Shown piece after piece: positions 46,855-55,632 of a DNA stretch of 64,000 nucleotides. Origin of the DNA: Acinetobacter sp. SAAs474 (GTDB lineage Bacteria > Pseudomonadota > Gammaproteobacteria > Pseudomonadales > Moraxellaceae); NCBI RefSeq assembly GCF_032823475.1, contig NZ_CP127915.1:558001-622000 (forward strand). The letters run 5' to 3'. The position numbers were made by a program, and so were the translations under genes. Every line of letters begins with the position of its first letter. Position 1 is the stretch's first letter. The notes under the pieces are model-generated. The model saw only the letters and a list, made by a program, of their open reading frames with translations, was not told the DNA's origin and did no database searches.

Positions 46855-47265
46855 TTACACTCGCTGTTGTAGACGTGACACCCAAAATGGAGCGACCCAC
46901 GACATGGCTTGAACGAGAATAAAACCACAAAACAATGCTACCGGGGATAACGGTTTAACATTGATTAAAATTAAAATGAATCCTACGATCAAAATTGCAA
47001 ACTTCCCCAGCATTCCTCTATACATGTTTGCTAAAACTTGTTTAGATGCTCTCGCGCCTGCGGCACGAAATGATTGCCATGAAAAATAACTACTTGCAAG
47101 CCAGCATACCAAAGCACCCAGTGCCGCACTTAATGCTGCAGTTGAATCCTTGATACACCATGCAATCACGGCAGAAACAGGAATCATTAATGCTTGTAAA
47201 TAGACCAAAGCTTTCGCTAATCGTCGGTCAATCAAGCGCCTATTTGGGCTCATTGTCTTATCCAT
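46855..47265 (-). CDS. atpI: ATP synthase assembly protein I
   Basis: A 136-residue, four-helix membrane protein at the head of the operon. It has the SAALGALVCWLASSYFSWQ and RGMLGKFAILIVGF motifs typical of AtpI. It assists c-ring assembly and is usually not essential. It is 102 bases upstream of atpB. Confidence 0.9.
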   Translation of the reverse strand: MDKTMSPNRRLIDRRLAKALVYLQALMIPVSAVIAWCIKDSTAALSAALGALVCWLASSYFSWQSFRAAGARASKQVLANMYRGMLGKFAILIVGFILILINVKPLSPVALFCGFILVQAMSWVAPFWVSRLQQRV

Positions 47266-47317
47266 TCACAGCATAATGCTTGACAAGTTTAACTGATGAT
47301 CGTTTTTTATCGCAGGC

Positions 47318-47346
47318 ATTATAGAGTTACACCCCTGAACATGCAA
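47318..47346 (-). promoter_or_regulatory. atp operon promoter
   Basis: On the minus strand TTGCAT (47341-47346), a 17-base spacer and a perfect TATAAT (47318-47323), 53 bases upstream of the atpI start. This is a near-ideal sigma-70 promoter for the nine-gene operon. Confidence 0.8.
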
Positions 47347-47423
47347 TCTTTTCCCGACCTTAGTCGAGAATTTTTACATGTGTAACAAATAACCTGAAAT
47401 GTATAATTTGTTTAAAAAGCACA

Positions 47424-48275
47424 TTACTTCTGTTCACTTAACACACACTTCTGTGTTTCTGCTGCAAGTTTTGACCATGCTTGAATAAAATTCTGCTCCC
47501 CTGCCATACTCTCATCGACCTTTTGAAACACAATCGGTTGTAATTTTTGGTATTGATTTGCACTGGCATGCCCTTCTGCCAAGAGACACATACGACGATA
47601 TGGACGATGATCATTCAAGTATTTAATTTGTGCTAAAGTTGGTGCAACATGAGGATCTGCTGTTAATGCACCAGCAAATTTCAAATTCAGTGGTCGCTCT
47701 AAATATTGGTAAGCATCATGATAAGCCCAATAGGGATGAGACATGCTATCGGGACGATATTTTGCCGATGCTGCCAACATATCTTTGGCAAAATTTTGTG
47801 CATTATTCCAATATTGTGTTTTAAATTCAGGTTGTTGCTGTGAACGCAATGCCGCAATAAAAAAACCAATCCGAATGGCATTGTTTGGATCTAACCAAAC
47901 ATGAGTATTCATGGTATTTGCAAGTACTTCACCCCGCGTATTACGCTGTGGTAAAGTCTGAACCAGATCTGAATTCAATATGGAAATGGCTAAAGGATTT
48001 TTTTCAAGTAATTTACTGAGTGGTGCCTCATGCTGTGGACCTAGCCAAATCACCAATGAAGCATCATTGATCATTTTCCGATGTAGCGGAGTTAAGGTCA
48101 CATCATGTCCAGATTGATTTTCAAGTAGCAATGTTGGCTGTTCCACACCTTGTGTTACTTGTTTGGCAATTAAATAAATAGGATAAGTAGACACAACCAA
48201 TCCCTGGGTCCATCCCAAGGAGCTACAGATCAGTAAAGATAACAACATAAATAAACGAGACATAAGCGAAATCAT
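47424..48275 (-). CDS. znuA: Zinc ABC transporter substrate-binding protein
   Basis: About 283 residues. A signal peptide (LFMLLSLLICSSLGWTQG) directs it to the periplasm, where it captures zinc for ZnuBC. The metal-site histidines are visible in NQSGHDVTLTPLHRK, NTHVWLDPNNA and AYHDAYQYLE. The His-rich loop found in many ZnuA proteins is missing, so this is a compact form. The ATG at 48275 replaces a TTG two codons upstream. It is divergent from zur with the Zur box between. Confidence 0.93.
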   Translation of the reverse strand: MISLMSRLFMLLSLLICSSLGWTQGLVVSTYPIYLIAKQVTQGVEQPTLLLENQSGHDVTLTPLHRKMINDASLVIWLGPQHEAPLSKLLEKNPLAISILNSDLVQTLPQRNTRGEVLANTMNTHVWLDPNNAIRIGFFIAALRSQQQPEFKTQYWNNAQNFAKDMLAASAKYRPDSMSHPYWAYHDAYQYLERPLNLKFAGALTADPHVAPTLAQIKYLNDHRPYRRMCLLAEGHASANQYQKLQPIVFQKVDESMAGEQNFIQAWSKLAAETQKCVLSEQK

Positions 48276-48294
48276 CAACAAGTCTTTTACTGTT

Positions 48295-48309
48295 TGTTAT
48301 AATATAACA
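48295..48309. promoter_or_regulatory. Zur box
   Basis: TGTTATAATATAACA, a perfect 7-base inverted repeat with a single central base. It matches the core of the gammaproteobacterial Zur operator (GAAATGTTATANTATAACATTTC). It lies between divergent znuA (20 bases from its start) and zur-znuCB (87 bases). It most likely lets Zur-zinc shut off znuA and perhaps the zur operon. Confidence 0.88.
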
Positions 48310-48395
48310 CATGAAGAAAAATACCTACGTAGATTCGTAAGTCAATTCGCTTCATGCTAAAATAATCAGTCTAATTTTAATTCTAAGTAAATGAG

Positions 48396-48896
48396 ATGGC
48401 TATGAGTATTTGTTCTCACGAGCATCATGATACATTACATGGCGTACATGACCATGATAATGTAAGCCAACGCTTAGCAGAAGCTGAAACCATTTGCGCG
48501 ACTATGGGAGCGCGTTTAACTCCTTTACGTAAAGAAGTTTTAGCGCTCATTCTCAAAGCCTCTGGCCCTATGGGTGCTTATGATCTTTTGGCGAAAATCA
48601 AAAGTAATGATGATCGTCCTGCTGCACCACCAACGGTGTATCGTACACTCGATTTTTTATTGGAAAAAGGCTTGATTCATCGTTTAACCTCGATTAATGC
48701 CTATATTCCATGCTGTCATCCCCGTGAAGGCCATCAAGCAGCATTTCTCATCTGTATGCAATGTAAAGCTGTTAAAGAGGCCTCTGCTCAGGGCCTAATG
48801 CAACAATTAAATACACTTTCTGCATCAGATCACTTTACAGTTCATCATAGTATTATTGAAATTTCCGGAATTTGTCAGCAGTGTCGCAATCCATAA
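48396..48896 (+). CDS. zur: Zinc uptake regulator (Fur family)
   Basis: A 166-residue Fur-family repressor. The DNA-binding region reads RLTPLRKEVLALIL...PPTVYRTLDFLLEKGLIHR (residues 40-90). Metal sites follow: CCHPREGHQAAFLICMQC (two Cys and His), and the C-terminal structural-zinc pair GICQQC. The His-rich N-terminus (SHEHHDTLHGVHDHD) is unusual but common in Acinetobacter Zur. It represses zinc uptake when zinc is plentiful. It overlaps znuC. Confidence 0.93.
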   Translation: MAMSICSHEHHDTLHGVHDHDNVSQRLAEAETICATMGARLTPLRKEVLALILKASGPMGAYDLLAKIKSNDDRPAAPPTVYRTLDFLLEKGLIHRLTSINAYIPCCHPREGHQAAFLICMQCKAVKEASAQGLMQQLNTLSASDHFTVHHSIIEISGICQQCRNP

Positions 48897-49663
48897 AAAG
48901 TTCTTTGCCACTGATCGAATTACGCCAAATTAGCGTAAATATTGATGGTAGAACGATCTTAAAAAATATTGACTTCAGTCTTTATCAACAAGAAATTGTG
49001 ACACTGATTGGTCCAAATGGTGCAGGTAAATCAACATTAGTAAAAGTACTATTAGGGATTCAAAAACCCAGTTCAGGAACCATACAACACGCCAATCGCC
49101 TAAAATTTGCGTATGTTCCACAAAAATTTAATCCATCACATAGTTTACCTCTACGTGTTAAAGATCTACTTGATCTAGAAAAATGTTCAAGCGCATTTAA
49201 ACAAGAAATTATTGCCGATACGGGTATTGTTAAACTACAAAATTCAAAAGTGCAGCAACTCTCTGGTGGTGAACGCCAGCGTGTTTTATTAGCACGTGCT
49301 TTATTACGCCAACCTGATGTATTGGTGTTAGATGAGCCAATGCAAGGTCTAGATATTCAATCTGAAGCAGAACTCTATGCCTATGTACGGAGTTTACCTG
49401 AGCGATATCATTGCGCTATTCTGATTGTTTCTCATGATTTGCAATGGGTAATGCAAGGAACGCAACGTGTTATTTGCCTTAATAAGCATATCTGCTGTAG
49501 TGGCTTGCCAGAGAACATACAACAGCATCCGGAATACCAAGCTATTTTTGGCAAAAATCGCGTCTTTTATCAGCATCATCATGACCATTGCTTACATAGC
49601 GATACTGCAACCACTTGCCAGCATAATACCCAACCACACATCCACCCCGAACCGGAAGCTTAA
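48881..49663 (+). CDS. znuC: Zinc ABC transporter ATP-binding protein
   Basis: About 260 residues. Walker A is GPNGAGKS, the signature motif LSGGERQRVLLARALL, and Walker B LVLDEPMQGLD, followed by the switch His in IVSHDLQWV. The C-terminal 30 residues are His-rich (QHHHDHCLHSD). No ATG is available: the start is GTG 48881, or TTG at 48872 or 48905, all at or just beyond the end of zur. This overlap suggests translational coupling to zur. The His tail may sense or buffer zinc. Confidence 0.92.
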   Translation: MSQSIKSSLPLIELRQISVNIDGRTILKNIDFSLYQQEIVTLIGPNGAGKSTLVKVLLGIQKPSSGTIQHANRLKFAYVPQKFNPSHSLPLRVKDLLDLEKCSSAFKQEIIADTGIVKLQNSKVQQLSGGERQRVLLARALLRQPDVLVLDEPMQGLDIQSEAELYAYVRSLPERYHCAILIVSHDLQWVMQGTQRVICLNKHICCSGLPENIQQHPEYQAIFGKNRVFYQHHHDHCLHSDTATTCQHNTQPHIHPEPEA

Positions 49664-49666
49664 ACC

Positions 49667-50482
49667 ATGATGGAATGGTTAGAACTCTTATTACCTGCAT
49701 GGATTATGGGTACCTTATTGGTCTTTCTGACCGCACCTTTAGGCTGTCTAATGCTATGGCGACGTATGTCATTTTTTGCCGATACTATGGCACATGGCAC
49801 ATTATTGGGTGTTGCAATCGCAGGTATATTACAACTACCTTTATGGCTTGGTGTCGGTTTTTTAGCAGTTTTATTGGTTGGAATTTTATGGATCTTGCAC
49901 GACCAACGATTACCCAATGATGCCCTTTTGGCGTTATGTTCCGCAACCCTGCTCTGTTCTGGTTTACTGCTCATCCAAAATTTACCGAGCTTGCGTCCTG
50001 AATTACTCAGTTATTTATTTGGTGATTTATTACAAATTGCGTGGACAGATCTACCCTTTTTTATCATCATTATTTTTGTCGCTTTGGCGATATTATCTTA
50101 TTATTGGCAAGCACAAATTCAAATTGCTATTGATCCAGATATTGCCATGAGTGAGGGAATTAATGCCAAATGGCAACGCTTAATTTTTATGCTCCTACTT
50201 GCCTTATTTACCGTCTTGGCCTTACGTGCGGTAGGTTCGCTGCTCATGGGTGCATTGTTAGTCATTCCAGCACTGAGTGCCCGCTTACTGGCCCACTCCC
50301 CTAAACAAATGGTCATCTGGGCATTTATTTTAGCGCAATTTGGTGTCACGATAGGTCTATGGTCAAGTGCTGCTCTAGACACATCCACAGGATTAACCAT
50401 TGTATTGACTATGGCCATCATCTTTAGTGGTATTTTTTTAATACAAAAATTAAGGAAGCCTGTAGTCACCGACCAGGCTTAA
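49667..50482 (+). CDS. znuB: Zinc ABC transporter permease
   Basis: A 271-residue ABC-3 family permease with about eight helices. LTAPLGCLMLWRRMSFFADT near the N-terminus is the typical loop contacting the ATPase, and LRAVGSLLMGALLVIPALSA near residue 190 is the family motif. It starts 3 bases after znuC, so the genes are co-translated. Confidence 0.95.
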   Translation: MMEWLELLLPAWIMGTLLVFLTAPLGCLMLWRRMSFFADTMAHGTLLGVAIAGILQLPLWLGVGFLAVLLVGILWILHDQRLPNDALLALCSATLLCSGLLLIQNLPSLRPELLSYLFGDLLQIAWTDLPFFIIIIFVALAILSYYWQAQIQIAIDPDIAMSEGINAKWQRLIFMLLLALFTVLALRAVGSLLMGALLVIPALSARLLAHSPKQMVIWAFILAQFGVTIGLWSSAALDTSTGLTIVLTMAIIFSGIFLIQKLRKPVVTDQA

Positions 50483-50854
50483 AGCTAGTCAGCATGACCT
50501 TGAGCTGTATACCCAAAAGATCAGTATTCTCACAAGGTCATATCTAGTACAAAATCAGTCCTTGTATTGCTCTAGTGTCCATCACAAAAATCATCGCATT
50601 ATACTAAACAGTAAAATTTTAATACCATGAACCCGTTCTTTAAATACCAAATGATCAGAATCCATTGCATCTAGATTAAAGCTTTATCTCCAAGTATCTG
50701 CATCACTAAGCCTATACGGGTTCAGGATCCATAGCGTTTATAAGCACTTAAAACCAACAGGATCTTATCCAGCGCTTGGTATATATTTAATAAAGTATTT
50801 GCTCAAACAAAATTAAATCCATATCCACAAGGAAATTACGCTTTTATAGCCTAC
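50483..50854. other. 372-base region with nested inverted repeats after znuB
   Basis: No gene. ATGACCTTG (50494-50502) pairs with CAAGGTCAT (50533-50541), just past the znuB stop. TGAACCCGT (50628-50636) pairs with ACGGGTTCA (50716-50724) over 79 bases. Short similar stretches CAGAATCCAT and CAGGATCCAT also occur. The first pair may terminate the zur-znuCB transcript although it lacks a T-tract. The second could mark a decayed element. Confidence 0.35.
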
Positions 50855-51475
50855 TTATAAAAATAAGCGACTTAAACTGACATAGGCACCATATACAGCA
50901 ATCAGTATTAAGATCAAACCACATAAAGCCAATATCTTCTGATAATAAGCTGTTTGAGATAAACGATTAAAAGCAAAATAAACCACAGACAGTGTGATAA
51001 AGTCTAAAATAATCCAAGTGCAAACTAAAATGCTTAAACTGATATTGATATTGCTATGTACTGTAATAAACTGCGGGAAAAAAGCAGAAAAGAATACAAT
51101 ATCTTTAGGATTAGAAATTCCGACTAAAAAACCTTTTTTTAGTCCAACTGTACGAGGGATTACTTTTTCGGTCGATGATAACTGGGATTGAAAAAACTCG
51201 TTTAACATCCCCCATCCCAAATATGCAATATAACCACAGCCCAACAACTTAATCAGCACAAACCAAAGCTGATCTAGACTAAACAAACCTTTTAAAATCA
51301 AAATCGCTACTGCAATCAAAACCAGTGAAGCTAAATTTGTGCCAACAATTGTACGTAATGCACTACGATATCCCCCTTGCAAACCTGCACTTGCCACCAG
51401 AATCATCACTGGTCCGGGCATCGCAATCATCAGAATCACCGTGATCACATAGACATAGAAATCAAAATAATGCAT
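50855..51475 (-). CDS. LysE/RhtB family exporter
   Basis: About 206 residues with six hydrophobic segments. The motif MIAMPGPVMILVASAGLQGG (residues 18-36) and FLVGISNPKDIVFFSAFFPQF (near 115) mark the RhtB family of amino-acid (homoserine, threonine, leucine) exporters. The substrate is unknown. The ATG at 51475 follows a GTG. It is the first of two adjacent paralogues on this strand. Confidence 0.88.
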   Translation of the reverse strand: MHYFDFYVYVITVILMIAMPGPVMILVASAGLQGGYRSALRTIVGTNLASLVLIAVAILILKGLFSLDQLWFVLIKLLGCGYIAYLGWGMLNEFFQSQLSSTEKVIPRTVGLKKGFLVGISNPKDIVFFSAFFPQFITVHSNINISLSILVCTWIILDFITLSVVYFAFNRLSQTAYYQKILALCGLILILIAVYGAYVSLSRLFL

Positions 51476-51586
51476 CACTCAATACCATGAGATTCAGAAT
51501 TTAAATGCGTTCATACTAAAAAATACACATTATCGATCAGTACAGATATTTACCAGCAAAAATTAAAGCAACAATATGGCATGAAT

Positions 51587-52210
51587 TTATGATTGATGTA
51601 GCAGACTTAATAATCCAGCTGCTCCAGCAAATAACGCTGCAAAGGTACGATTCATATATTTTTGCTGTTGAGGTGATTTTAATAATCTCAGTACTTTCGC
51701 AGCCAAACCGGTGTATCCAGCCATGACAATCAAATCAATACTAATCATAGTGATCGCCATTAGAGCATATTGTCCTGTTTGTGGTTTCGAAAGATCTAAA
51801 AATTGTGGCAATACTGCCAATAAGAATACAATTGCTTTTGGATTACTCATATTCACCAAAAAGCCATTCAATACCAATTTGAATGCTGATTTATGGGTGA
51901 CATCCTGGTAAATTACGATTGACTGTACCGCTGCTGTCCACTGCATATAAGCCAAATATAATAAATAACCCACGCCAAACCATTTCACCACTAAAAAGGC
52001 CCACGGTGTCGTTGCAAATAATACACCAGCGCCTGCTGCAACAATGACAAACTGTACCAATAATGCTAATTGCAAACCAAATGCATTCCAATACCCATGA
52101 CGAAAACCATAATGTAATCCACTGGACATTGACGCGATTGCACCAGCACCTGGTGAAATACTAATCACCCAACATGCCAACATAAATGCAATCCACATTT
52201 GATAAGCCAT
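51587..52210 (-). CDS. LysE/RhtB family exporter
   Basis: About 207 residues with six hydrophobic segments. The motifs ISISPGAGAIASMSSGL and FLVNMSNPKAIVFLLAVLPQF place it in the RhtB family. It is only distantly similar to the neighbouring paralogue at 50855-51475, so a recent tandem duplication is unlikely. The ATG at 52210 (MAYQMWIAFM) is chosen over a start 9 codons earlier. Its promoter region carries a TATACG direct repeat. Confidence 0.88.
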   Translation of the reverse strand: MAYQMWIAFMLACWVISISPGAGAIASMSSGLHYGFRHGYWNAFGLQLALLVQFVIVAAGAGVLFATTPWAFLVVKWFGVGYLLYLAYMQWTAAVQSIVIYQDVTHKSAFKLVLNGFLVNMSNPKAIVFLLAVLPQFLDLSKPQTGQYALMAITMISIDLIVMAGYTGLAAKVLRLLKSPQQQKYMNRTFAALFAGAAGLLSLLHQS

Positions 52211-52242
52211 CTTTTGCACCACCAATAAAAAAACCATAAAAG

Positions 52243-52260
52243 TATACGTTTTTTTATACG
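52243..52260. repeat. TATACG-N6-TATACG direct repeat in promoter region
   Basis: TATACG at 52243-52248 and 52255-52260, exactly 12 bases apart, about 33-50 bases upstream of the LysE start (minus strand) and 104 upstream of the DyP peroxidase. The same arrangement occurs upstream of bolA (63350-63367). On the minus strand the second copy could overlap a -10 box (TATACT). Confidence 0.4.
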
Positions 52261-52363
52261 GTAAAACTTACTAAGTTTACATAATATACGCTACTCAGTT
52301 GTTTTAGATTCAGGCACAATAATGCTTAGCCACTGATGAATATAATTATTTTAGGAGCTATCA

Positions 52364-53287
52364 ATGACCGCCCAATCTGTGATTTTACCTTTACCTTCAG
52401 ATCATGCACGTTTTATTGTTTTACGTTTAAAAGATTTATCACTTGAAAAATTAAAAGCAAAACTCTCTGATTTAATCAGTACTCGCAACCGTTTAATTGC
52501 ATCTTACCCACAGCTAGAAATTAAAACAGCAATTGCTTTTGGCCCTGAATTATGGTGCAAATTATCTCCTGAACTTCCACCAGGATTTAAAGCATTAGCA
52601 CCAATCAACGCAGCTTTTGAAATGCCAGCAATTGCCGCAGATGTACTCATTCATATCGCCAGTACACGTGCAGATTTATGCTTTACTTTAAGCCAAGCAT
52701 TTTTTGATGGCATCCAAGATCAAATTGAACTTTTGGATGAACGTGTATGCTTTCGCCAAATTGAAGGACGTGATCTCACAGGATTTATTGATGGCACCGA
52801 AAATCCACAATTTCCAGATGATCGCGCAGAAACGGCATTACTTGGTAAAGATACGGGTATTTTTGCCGATGGTTGTTTTGTTTTTGCTCAACGTTATGTA
52901 CATCATTTAGATAAATGGAAAAAACTAAAAGTAGATACTCAAGAACAAGTCATCGGTAGAACCAAATTAGAGAGTATTGAACTGGATGATCAGGTCAAAC
53001 CAGAAAACGCACATATTGCACGAGCAGTAATCGAAAATGATGAAGGTGAAGAGCTGGAAATTTTGCGTCATTCATTACCTTATGGTGATGGCCAAGGTGA
53101 ACAGGGCCTATTTTTTATTGCCTATACTAAAGATTTAGCCATTATCGATCGAATGCTGGCACGTATGTTTGGCAACCATGGTGATGGTATTCATGATCGT
53201 TTATTACATTTTGTAACTCCACAAGATGGCGCTTATTTTTTTGCACCAAGCGATGAGTTATTAACAGATATTATTGAAACAGCATAA
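52364..53287 (+). CDS. yfeX: DyP-type heme peroxidase, YfeX-like
   Basis: A 307-residue cytoplasmic DyP peroxidase. GFIDGTENPQ (near residue 140) contains the distal Asp of the GxxDG motif, the heme-proximal His lies in RYVHHLDKW (near 185), and IGRTKLESIEL follows. It has no Tat signal. The layout matches E. coli YfeX, which handles heme and porphyrinogens. It oxidises organic donors with hydrogen peroxide; a proposed deferrochelatase role for this family is disputed. The start has AGGAG upstream. Confidence 0.92.
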   Translation: MTAQSVILPLPSDHARFIVLRLKDLSLEKLKAKLSDLISTRNRLIASYPQLEIKTAIAFGPELWCKLSPELPPGFKALAPINAAFEMPAIAADVLIHIASTRADLCFTLSQAFFDGIQDQIELLDERVCFRQIEGRDLTGFIDGTENPQFPDDRAETALLGKDTGIFADGCFVFAQRYVHHLDKWKKLKVDTQEQVIGRTKLESIELDDQVKPENAHIARAVIENDEGEELEILRHSLPYGDGQGEQGLFFIAYTKDLAIIDRMLARMFGNHGDGIHDRLLHFVTPQDGAYFFAPSDELLTDIIETA

Positions 53288-53317
53288 ATCTATTCGTCAT
53301 TACTCAACATTTAAATC

Positions 53318-53360
53318 ATAGACCGTATAGAAGCATAAACCATTCATCTACACGGTCTAT
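53318..53360. repeat. Inverted repeat between yfeX and maeA
   Basis: ATAGACCGT (53318-53326) and ACGGTCTAT (53352-53360) are perfect 9-base arms around 25 bases. It lies between two convergent genes and may act as a weak shared terminator. Confidence 0.45.
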
Positions 53361-53431
53361 ATTAACTGCACAAATAATAAATATTTATATATCAGTAGTT
53401 TAATTTTAGAAATATATCATATAACCATAGT

Positions 53432-55132
53432 TTAATAGGTGATTCGCTTATAATCTCGGTACTCAGGTTTCCAAAAGTTTTGCTCAATCGCCTGAATTAA
53501 CAACTCATCACTCATCAAACTCGCAACACCAGCCTGCATAGCTGCTTTAGCAACTTGAAATGCAATCATTTTAGATACTTGTTGGATATCATCAAGATCA
53601 GGCAATAAATCTGCCTCATGATCAATAATTTTTGGAGAACAAGCAGCCAATGCATTACTTGATGCCATCAACATACTATCCGTCACTCTGGTCGCACCTG
53701 AAGCGATTACACCTAGACCTATTCCAGGAAAAATATAAGAGTTATTACACTGTGCAATCGGATAAATCTTGCCATGATAATTCACTGGTGCGAATGGGCT
53801 ACCTGTTGCAATTAATGCACGGCCTTCTGTCCAGTTGATAATATCTGAAGGTACTGCTTCAACACGTGAGGTCGGATTAGATAATGGCATCACAATGGGT
53901 TGATCACAATTTTTTGCCAAAGTACGAATCACATCTTCAGTAAACAATCCGGGTTGACCAGATACACCAATCAACACCGTTGGTTTGGCATTTTGTACGA
54001 CTTCAAGTAATGAAATACTACCTGCAGCATCTGCCCATGCAGAAACATGCTCTGCTTGCTGTGCTAAAGGACGTTGAAAATCGAGTAAATTAGGCTGATT
54101 TTCGGTAATCAATCCAAAACGATCAACCATCAATACACGACGACGTGCTTCTTGGTCAGTTAAGCCTTCAGCGACCATTTGAGCAATAATTTGTTCAGCA
54201 ATTCCACAACCTGCAGAACCTGCACCTAAAAATGCGACAATCTGATCTTTTAATTGCTTACCTGCCGCATGTGAAGCTGCAATTAAACTCCCGACTGCAA
54301 CAGCAGCAGTGCCTTGAATGTCATCATTAAAACAACACAATTGATCACGATATTTATTTAATAATGGCATGGCATTATTTTGTGCAAAATCCTCAAACTG
54401 AATCAATGCTTTTGGCCAACGTCGTTTAATTGCATCGATCACCTGATCAACAAAGCGATAGTACTCATCACCACTAATACGAGGCTGTTTAAGTCCCATA
54501 TAAATTGGGTCATTCAGTAGTTGTTGATTATTGGTGCCAACATCTAAGGTAATAGGTAAGGTATATGCCGGACTAATACCACCACATGCCGTATATAAAG
54601 ATAATTTTCCAATCGGGATTCCCATACCACCAATACCTTGGTCACCTAAACCAAGAATACGTTCACCATCAGTAATCACAATCACTTTAACGTTCTTTTT
54701 ATTAACGTTATATAACAATTGTTCAATATGATCACCATCAGGATAAGAGATAAAAATACCGCGATGACGACGATAGATATCTGAAAACCGCTGACATGCC
54801 TCACCCACTGTTGGTGTATAAATCACCGGCATCATCTCACTGAGATGTTGCTCAATGAGATGATAAAACAACGTTTCATTGGTATCTTGAATATTGCGTA
54901 AATAGATATGTTTATTGATTGCATCATTAAATGCAGTAAATTGTTGATAAGAACGCTGACTTTGCTCTTCAATTGTTTCAATGACCTGTGGGAGAAGACC
55001 ATATAAATTAAAATCTGCTCGCTCTTGCATTGTAAATGCAGAGCCCTTGTTAAGTAACGGTAATTCAAGAAGCGTATTCCCTGCATAAGGAATATATAAA
55101 GGTTTTTTTATAACTGTTGTTTCTGCGACCAT
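53432..55132 (-). CDS. maeA: NAD-dependent malic enzyme
   Basis: About 566 residues. It converts malate to pyruvate and CO2 with reduction of NAD. The protein is similar to E. coli MaeA (SfcA) along its length: [38 protein letters not shown] (near 95-115), [20 protein letters not shown] (near 165), [13 protein letters not shown] and the Rossmann motif [15 protein letters not shown] (near 310). The ATG at 55132 gives the same N-terminal length as MaeA relative to the LYIPYAG landmark; 55144 or 55156 are alternatives. Confidence 0.95.
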   Translation of the reverse strand: MVAETTVIKKPLYIPYAGNTLLELPLLNKGSAFTMQERADFNLYGLLPQVIETIEEQSQRSYQQFTAFNDAINKHIYLRNIQDTNETLFYHLIEQHLSEMMPVIYTPTVGEACQRFSDIYRRHRGIFISYPDGDHIEQLLYNVNKKNVKVIVITDGERILGLGDQGIGGMGIPIGKLSLYTACGGISPAYTLPITLDVGTNNQQLLNDPIYMGLKQPRISGDEYYRFVDQVIDAIKRRWPKALIQFEDFAQNNAMPLLNKYRDQLCCFNDDIQGTAAVAVGSLIAASHAAGKQLKDQIVAFLGAGSAGCGIAEQIIAQMVAEGLTDQEARRRVLMVDRFGLITENQPNLLDFQRPLAQQAEHVSAWADAAGSISLLEVVQNAKPTVLIGVSGQPGLFTEDVIRTLAKNCDQPIVMPLSNPTSRVEAVPSDIINWTEGRALIATGSPFAPVNYHGKIYPIAQCNNSYIFPGIGLGVIASGATRVTDSMLMASSNALAACSPKIIDHEADLLPDLDDIQQVSKMIAFQVAKAAMQAGVASLMSDELLIQAIEQNFWKPEYRDYKRITY

Positions 55133-55632
55133 TTCCAATCTCATTTTAGCCAACATCAATCCAATATTCTAAAAAGAACATGATCAAGCTCGTTTCGAGT
55201 GAATAGCTTACCTGTATTTCCCTAAAAAATGTCATTTTGTAATTTGATAGTAAAAACATCTCTATTTTATTAATAAATAAAAAATATAATCGCAAAAAAA
55301 TGTGGTTTTTATCAACGAAAATTTGTTTTTTGTTAAAAATTAACCTAAATACGATATATGATAAGATTCATTTATGGTATTTTCACGTTGATACATTTAT
55401 TTAGCGCACCATAACTGTGCAGTATATATTTTATTAATAAATACCTTTGCGATTGCTATAAGCTATATTTCATCATGAAATCAATCTAATCCCGCCAGAC
55501 CAGTATCATTGATTTTATAATGATCATGACAAAATAATCACAGCCAATCGATTGTATACAATTGCATTTAGCTAAAAATCAGGAAATTTGTTATATTTAT
55601 ACTTTCTCTGCGACTTTTATTTTTGACTGATT
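55133..55632. other. Divergent intergenic region maeA-argS
   Basis: About 500 bases, strongly AT-rich at 55240-55340. The main landmark is the palindrome ATTGTATACAAT at 55551-55562. TTGTTATATTTATACTTT at about 55588-55605 probably contains the argS -10 box. I see no ORF or RNA. Confidence 0.4.
55551..55562. promoter_or_regulatory. Palindrome ATTGTATACAAT upstream of argS
   Basis: A perfect 12-base palindrome, 71 bases upstream of argS. The TTGTATACAA core is the type of site bound by GntR-family repressors. A partial copy (ATTGTATACA) lies upstream of niaP. No regulator gene adjoins it; the role is inference. Confidence 0.4.

Noticed and set aside
47350..47385. Hairpin TCCCGAC-CTTA-GTCGAGA as a znuA terminator
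   Set aside because: In the minus-strand direction the stem is followed by an A-run, not a T-run, and it abuts the atp promoter -35 region; the T-rich side faces the plus strand, where no gene needs it.
50855..52210. Recent tandem duplication of LysE genes
   Set aside because: The two proteins share only family motifs and differ throughout; the DNA shows no long direct repeat.
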